From: JAGIBJ01 sp032119795
Lineage (GTDB): Bacteria > Actinomycetota > Thermoleophilia > Solirubrobacterales > Solirubrobacteraceae
Assembly (NCBI GenBank): GCA_032119795.1
Contig: JAUMFO010000013.1
Span: forward strand, 248,001 to 312,000
DNA length: 64,000 nucleotides
Direction: 5' to 3'
The notes under the pieces are model-generated. The model was not told where the DNA came from and did not search any database. It was given only the letters and a program-made list of their open reading frames with translations. This document shows positions 59,392-64,000 of the stretch, piece after piece. The first letter of the stretch is position 1, and each line of letters begins with the position of its first letter. Made by a program: the position numbers and the translations under genes.

Positions 59392-60552
59392 ATGAGAATC
59401 CCGAGCTGGAACGCGGCCATCGCCGCGATCGCCCTCTCGCTGACGTGCGCGACACAAGCCCAGGCGGTGGTCGGCGGACGCGATGCCACGGTGGTCGACA
59501 ACCCGTCGATGGTTGGACTCGTCGAACACGGGCAGCCCGCCAGTGACGCGCTGTTCTGCGGCGGCGCCCTCATCGCCCCAACCGTGGTCGTGACCGCGAT
59601 GCACTGCCTCGACGGCGCGAGCCAGCAGCCTGGCACGATCGACGTGGTCGGCGGCGCACTCTCGCGAACGGATCCGAACCTGAAAAGCGTTCAAGTGGCC
59701 GAGCTGATGCGCCACCCAAACTGGGACGAGTCCCGAACGCTGCACGACGTCCTCGTCATGAGGCTCACGGCGCCCCTGCCGCTTCCGTCGGTCGCCGTCG
59801 CCGGCCCAGACGATGCCGCGCTTTCCGCACCCGGGAGTGTCCTGCGCGCCACCGGCTGGGGACTGACGAACTTCAAGGACAACGACAGCCAGCCCGATCA
59901 GCTCAAAGAGGCCGACATCCCCGTCGTGGACGACAGCGTCTGCGCGGGATTCTTCGGTGAAGCGATCTACGACGCCACCTTCCAGCTCTGTGGGCGTTCA
60001 CCGAGCGGCAAGCCGGACACCTGCCAAGGAGACAGCGGCGGCCCGCTGATTGGCGGCGGCGCGGGTGCCGAGCGCCTCGTCGGCGTGGTGTCGTATGGCC
60101 CGACGAGCTGCGGCGCCAAAGACGGCGCCGCCGTCTACGCCGACGTAGCCAGCGAACGCGGTTGGATCCTGTCGTCGGCCGGTCTGCCAGATACCACTGG
60201 CGCGACGCCGACCCCCGCCGCCCCGGCCCCTCCGGCGCCCCCGGCCGCCAAGAACACCGTGAAGTTGCGCCTCGGCGAGATCAGCTGCAGCGACGTCACC
60301 TGCCGGGTGATCATCAAGGCCTCCGGCAAAGGCCGTGCAGACATCGCCGACGTGATCCTGCGCGTGAACCGCAGGAGCCAAGACGGCCTGCCACCGGCCA
60401 AGCGCTTCGCTCGTGCGAAGAAGGTGCGGCCCGGCCGCTACAGCGCCAAGACCCTGTTGCCGTACGGCGTACTGAGCCTCTCCGCCGTCGCCTACGACCA
60501 GTCCGGCGCCCAGCTCGGCAAGCCCGCCAAGGAGACCATCGTCGTCGAGTAA
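59392..60552 (+). CDS. Secreted trypsin-like serine protease
   Basis: 386 aa from the ATG at 59392 (RBS AAAGGA; an in-frame ATG at 59374 has no ribosome site). Signal peptide ending in TQAQA, then VVGGRDAT, so the mature enzyme may start at VVGG with almost no propeptide. Catalytic His in TAMHC, Asp in DVLVMRL, Ser in GDSGGPL. A Pro/Ala linker leads to a C-terminal beta-domain of about 105 residues (KNTVKLRLGEISCSDVTCRVII) of unknown role. Probable extracellular digestion. Confidence 0.9.
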   Translation: MRIPSWNAAIAAIALSLTCATQAQAVVGGRDATVVDNPSMVGLVEHGQPASDALFCGGALIAPTVVVTAMHCLDGASQQPGTIDVVGGALSRTDPNLKSVQVAELMRHPNWDESRTLHDVLVMRLTAPLPLPSVAVAGPDDAALSAPGSVLRATGWGLTNFKDNDSQPDQLKEADIPVVDDSVCAGFFGEAIYDATFQLCGRSPSGKPDTCQGDSGGPLIGGGAGAERLVGVVSYGPTSCGAKDGAAVYADVASERGWILSSAGLPDTTGATPTPAAPAPPAPPAAKNTVKLRLGEISCSDVTCRVIIKASGKGRADIADVILRVNRRSQDGLPPAKRFARAKKVRPGRYSAKTLLPYGVLSLSAVAYDQSGAQLGKPAKETIVVE

Positions 60553-60592
60553 CGACGTGCCAGCTGCAACCCGGCGGGGCTAGGCTCGGCAG

Positions 60593-61450
60593 ATGAGCAC
60601 CAGCAAGATCGAGCAGGTCGCCGTTCTCGGGACCGGCGTCCTCGGATCACAGATCGCGTTCCAGTCGGCCTACCACGGCTTCGCCGTCACGGCCTACGAC
60701 ATCAACGACGAGGCCGTCGAGGCGGGTAAGGCGCGATTTGCCACGCTCGTCGACACCTACGCCGGTGCGCTCGACGGCGGCGACCGCACGAAGGCCGAAG
60801 CGGCCCTCGCGCGCATCACCCCGACGAGCGATCTGGCCCAGGCCGCACAGGTCGACCTGATCGTCGAGGCGGTGCCCGAGCTCATCGAGATCAAGCGCGA
60901 CCTCTACAGCAAGCTCGCCACCCTCGCGCCCGAGCACACGATCTTTGCGACGAACTCCTCGACGCTGCTCCCGAGCGACCTCAAGGCGTCAACGGGCCGC
61001 CCGGACCGCTTCTTGGCACTGCACTTCGCCAACCACATCTTCCTGTTCAACACCGCCGAGGTGATGGGCACCGTCGACACCGACCCGGCCGTCTTCAAGA
61101 CCGTCGTGGCGTTCTCTGAGTCGATCGGCATGGTCCCGATCGAGATCCACAAGGAGAAGGCCGGCTACGTGCTCAACTCGCTGCTCGTGCCGCTGCTCAA
61201 CGCCGCGATGGAGCTCGCAGCGTTCGACTACTCCAGCCCCGAAGACGTCGACAAGACCTGGCGAATCGGGACCGGCGCGCCCGCTGGCCCGTTCCAGATC
61301 CTCGACATCATCGGCCTCAACACGCCCTACAACATCGCGTCGTCGCAGCCCGACGAAAAGTCCCAGCACATCGCCGCCTGGCTCAAGACCAACTACATCG
61401 ACCAAGGCAAGATGGGCCTGGCCACGGGCGAGGGCTTCTACACGTACTAG
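60593..61450 (+). CDS. 3-hydroxyacyl-CoA dehydrogenase (HbdH-like)
   Basis: 285 aa. NAD-binding VAVLGTGVLGSQIA, substrate motif FLALHFANHI with catalytic His, and HKEKAGYVLNSLLVPLLNA for the second domain. Length matches short monofunctional (S)-3-hydroxybutyryl-CoA dehydrogenases. Isolated from other beta-oxidation genes. Its stop overlaps the convergent IMPase stop. Confidence 0.9.
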   Translation: MSTSKIEQVAVLGTGVLGSQIAFQSAYHGFAVTAYDINDEAVEAGKARFATLVDTYAGALDGGDRTKAEAALARITPTSDLAQAAQVDLIVEAVPELIEIKRDLYSKLATLAPEHTIFATNSSTLLPSDLKASTGRPDRFLALHFANHIFLFNTAEVMGTVDTDPAVFKTVVAFSESIGMVPIEIHKEKAGYVLNSLLVPLLNAAMELAAFDYSSPEDVDKTWRIGTGAPAGPFQILDIIGLNTPYNIASSQPDEKSQHIAAWLKTNYIDQGKMGLATGEGFYTY

Positions 61451-62454
61451 CCGACGAGATCGATGACCGCGCCTCGGGCCGGCTCGGCGCCAGCGGCGAC
61501 GCGCGACCAGAGCTGGTCCGTCAGCGCCGGCGGCGTGACGATCACGCCGTCCGGGACGCTGACGCCGTCGACCTCCACGGGCGGCAGGTAGCGCACGTCG
61601 AGCCCGACCTGCTCGCACAGCAGCGCGCCGGCGGCGACGTCCCACGGGCGCACGGTGCGCTCGTAGTAGGCGTCGAGGCGGCCGGCGGCCGTCCAACAGA
61701 GATCCAAGGCGGCGGCGCCGGTACGGCGGATGTCTCTCACCTCGTCGATGTAGCCAGCGATGATCTGCGACTGGTGCTTGCGCACGACCGGGCTGTAGGC
61801 GTAGCCGGTGCCGATCAGCGCCGTCGCGAGCTCGGTCGGCCGGGCCGACGCATCCGGCAGCGGATTCACGGCGCCATGGCGATCGACGAGGAACGCCAGG
61901 CCACCGCGGGCGGCGACCCACGTCTCCTTCGCGAGCGGGTCGACGATCACGCCGGCCACCACGCCCTCGGCGTCGCGCACGGCGACCGAGACGCACCAGG
62001 CGCGCAGGCCGAACAGGTAGTTCGTGGTGCCGTCGAGCGGGTCGCAGATCCACACGTACGACGACGCGGCGGCGTCTCGGGCGGCGAGCACGGCGCCCTG
62101 ACCGTAGACGTCGCCGGAGCCCTCCCCCGCGTCGTTGCCAGCGACGGGCGTGCCGTCGGCGTGCGCCAAGCCGCCTTCCTCACCGAGGACGACGTCGTGG
62201 GGACGCCGCTCGGCGAGCACGGCGCGGATCGCCGCCTCCGAGCCGAGATCCGCCTCGGAGACCATGTCGGTGCCCGTCGACTTCGTCTCGCTCGCTGCGG
62301 AAACCTTGCCGAAGTACTTCATCAGCACCTTGGCGCCGGCCTCGGCCGCGTCGCGCGCGACCTCCAGCAGGACGCTCTCGATCGACGGCTCGCCAGCGAT
62401 TGCCGCCAGGTCCAGCGGCGTCGCCGACGGATCACTTCCAGGTGCACCACTCAT
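61447..62454 (-). CDS. Inositol monophosphatase-family protein
   Basis: 335 aa from the ATG at 62454. Metal-binding motifs GEEGG and WICDPLDGTTNYLFG, and the late WDVAAGALLCEQVG. Possible IMPase, CysQ-like or FBPase-like. Couples with the upstream amidase gene by ATGA. Substrate cannot be settled. Confidence 0.9.
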   Translation of the reverse strand: MSGAPGSDPSATPLDLAAIAGEPSIESVLLEVARDAAEAGAKVLMKYFGKVSAASETKSTGTDMVSEADLGSEAAIRAVLAERRPHDVVLGEEGGLAHADGTPVAGNDAGEGSGDVYGQGAVLAARDAAASSYVWICDPLDGTTNYLFGLRAWCVSVAVRDAEGVVAGVIVDPLAKETWVAARGGLAFLVDRHGAVNPLPDASARPTELATALIGTGYAYSPVVRKHQSQIIAGYIDEVRDIRRTGAAALDLCWTAAGRLDAYYERTVRPWDVAAGALLCEQVGLDVRYLPPVEVDGVSVPDGVIVTPPALTDQLWSRVAAGAEPARGAVIDLVG

Positions 62455-63857
62455 GCGATCGCCCTCCCAAGCTGCCACGGCCGCGCCGCCTCGATCTGCG
62501 CAGCGACCTTGAGCAGCAGATCTTCGCTGCCCGGCCGGCCCGTCAGAAGGACGGCGACCGGGCGGCCGTCGGCGTCGAGCCCCGCCGGTATCGAGATCCC
62601 CGGCCAGCCGTGCAGATTCCAGGCATGCAAGAACGACGTGCGGCGCGAGGCCGCGAGCAGCGTCAGCAGACTCAGCTGCTTGTGGGACTCGCCGATCGCC
62701 GGGGCCGAGCAGGGCGCAGCCGGCGTGAGCAGCAGGTCGTAGCCCGCCAGCGAGCGCTCGAGCTTGGCGAGTTCCGGCGCCGTATTCATCGCCCACGGCA
62801 GCAAGCGGCGCATGGCCTTCCCCATCCGCGCGGTAAACCGGGTGCGAGGCTCAATCGCTTTGGGGTCGTCAAGGGCGGCGACGTCGTCCGCTGCGGACGC
62901 GAGATAGCGAACGGCGAACTTGGTGGCCGACTGCCCGAAGTCGAGCTTCGCCTCGCCGACCGTGTGGCCGAGCTCGCTGAGCAGCGTGGCCGTGAGATCC
63001 ATGGCGCGCGACCACGGCGCGTCGATCTTGCCGCCCTGCGGGACCGGCTGGTCGACGGCGCGGTCGAGGCTCGTAGCGATCCGAAGTGCCTGAGCGGGCT
63101 CGTTGACGGCCGCCGCAAACCCGCGTTGCTCCTTGAAGATCACGTCATAGAGCAGCGCCGTGTCGGCGATCGAGCGCCCGAAGCCGCCCTGCGACACGAA
63201 GCCGGTCCACACCTCGCCCATCGGCTCGTCGGCCACCGCGCCCGGGGTCGCAAACAGCCCCGGCAGGCCGCACCACGCGGCCGGGATCCGGATCGACCCG
63301 CCGCCGTCTGCGCCCAGTGCCAGCGGGACGAGCCCCGCGGCCACGGCCGCCGCCGAGCCACCGCTCGAGCCGCCGGGCGTGCGCGAGAGGTCCCAAGGGT
63401 TGCGCGTCGCGCCGCCCAGATCAGACTCGGTGAACGGCACGAGGCAGAGCTCTGGCGTGCGCGTGGCACCGACGATCACGGCGCCAGCCGCGCGGACGAG
63501 CTCGATCACGTCGGCGTCGACGGCCTGCGGCTGCGTGTAGCCGCGGCTGCCCTTCGCCACGACGACGCCTGCCATCGGGACCTCGTCCTTCACCGCGATC
63601 GGCACACCGGCTAGCGGCAGAAACTCACCGGCCGCCAGCCGCCCAGCGACGACGTCGGCCTCGGCCAGCGCCTCCTCGTGGCGGACCCGGATAAAGGCGT
63701 TGAGCTGAGGCTCGGCGGCGTCGATGCGCGCCAGCGCCGCCACGACCGCCTCGCGCGGCGTCAGCTCTCCCGCGCGCACGCGTGCCGCCGTCGCCCCCGC
63801 GCCGACCCAGCGCAGCTCCTCGGCCACGGCCGCGGAATGATCCACAGCACCGGTCAT
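62451..63857 (-). CDS. Amidase-signature family hydrolase
   Basis: 468 aa from the ATG at 63857. Catalytic Ser-cisSer-Lys triad: Lys in PIAVKDEVP, then TPGGSSGGSAAAVAAG with both Ser and GADGGGSIRIPA. Amide-hydrolysing enzymes related to aryl/alkyl amidases. No GatB/GatC neighbours, so not the tRNA amidotransferase. Coupled with IMPase. Confidence 0.92.
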   Translation of the reverse strand: MTGAVDHSAAVAEELRWVGAGATAARVRAGELTPREAVVAALARIDAAEPQLNAFIRVRHEEALAEADVVAGRLAAGEFLPLAGVPIAVKDEVPMAGVVVAKGSRGYTQPQAVDADVIELVRAAGAVIVGATRTPELCLVPFTESDLGGATRNPWDLSRTPGGSSGGSAAAVAAGLVPLALGADGGGSIRIPAAWCGLPGLFATPGAVADEPMGEVWTGFVSQGGFGRSIADTALLYDVIFKEQRGFAAAVNEPAQALRIATSLDRAVDQPVPQGGKIDAPWSRAMDLTATLLSELGHTVGEAKLDFGQSATKFAVRYLASAADDVAALDDPKAIEPRTRFTARMGKAMRRLLPWAMNTAPELAKLERSLAGYDLLLTPAAPCSAPAIGESHKQLSLLTLLAASRRTSFLHAWNLHGWPGISIPAGLDADGRPVAVLLTGRPGSEDLLLKVAAQIEAARPWQLGRAIA

Positions 63858-64000
63858 CGGCGGCACCAACGCGTCCCAGCAGGCATGGGTCGACTGTAAC
63901 GACGCAGCGAGCGGGAATCCGGCGCACCGGCCACAGATCCACAGCGCCAACCCGCCCGATTTCCGATGCCGCTGGAATCGGTAAGTTCACGGCGTCGCCG

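Noticed and set aside
62455..62796. Extended IMPase start
   Set aside because: The additional residues overlap the amidase gene out of frame; ATGA coupling supports 62454.
1..64000. CRISPR array, transposase or insertion sequence
   Set aside because: No regularly spaced repeats with unique spacers, no transposase motifs or terminal inverted repeats were seen; the only tandem repeat is the 42-bp coding repeat near 56.1 kb.

Overview
The window is GC-rich DNA of actinobacterial character: frequent GTG/TTG starts, overlapping ATGA junctions, MMPL exporter, PadR/TetR/NarL regulators, a TerD/TelA operon and tRNA-linked islands. The repertoire would fit a Thermoleophilia/Solirubrobacterales-type soil actinomycete, but that placement is inference. 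No gene-free stretch longer than about 300 bases was found.

Left flank (1-12.6 kb): a cyclase/PadR/SHOCT operon, a HEAT-repeat protein, a secreted hydrolase, a UvrC-like GIY-YIG protein, a LemA pair, a decayed MazEF module, a two-component system facing an MMPL exporter, and an XRE-MNT/HepT toxin-antitoxin pair.

Integrated element (about 12,611-38,186): a 14-bp direct repeat duplicates the 3' end of tRNA-Pro(GGG) at the far end of a 25.6-kb block that looks less GC-rich than its flanks. Cargo: (a) a divergent XRE + ImmA/IrrE pair next to a ubiquitin-like protein / E1 (ThiF) / DUF6527 operon; (b) a seven-gene minus-strand operon (28,916 to 18,371) with two unknown proteins, a zinc-ribbon DEAH helicase, a zinc-ribbon protein with a possible RNase-like tail, a membrane protein and a type III-like Mod/Res pair. 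The mobility half (29.0-38.2 kb) has a VirD4/TraG-like ATPase, a replication-relaxation protein, an orphan methyltransferase, a second XRE + ImmA/IrrE pair and a large serine recombinase. Two near-identical promoters (TTTACA-N17-CATAGT) with an overlapping palindrome precede the transfer genes and the second XRE gene, suggesting one regulator sets both. The cargo looks like a regulated anti-phage defence island.

Right flank (38.2-64 kb): tRNA-Pro, tRNA-Gly and an atypical tRNA-Trp, rhodanese, acyltransferase, paired PH-domain membrane proteins, ABC exporter/TetR, two SDRs, an esterase, a TfuA-YcaO fusion with an upstream candidate RiPP precursor, tRNA-Leu(TAG) with a duplicated 3' flank, a TelA/TerD operon, UspA, tRNA-Leu(CAA), a secreted trypsin-like protease, 3-hydroxyacyl-CoA dehydrogenase, an inositol-phosphatase family enzyme and an amidase.
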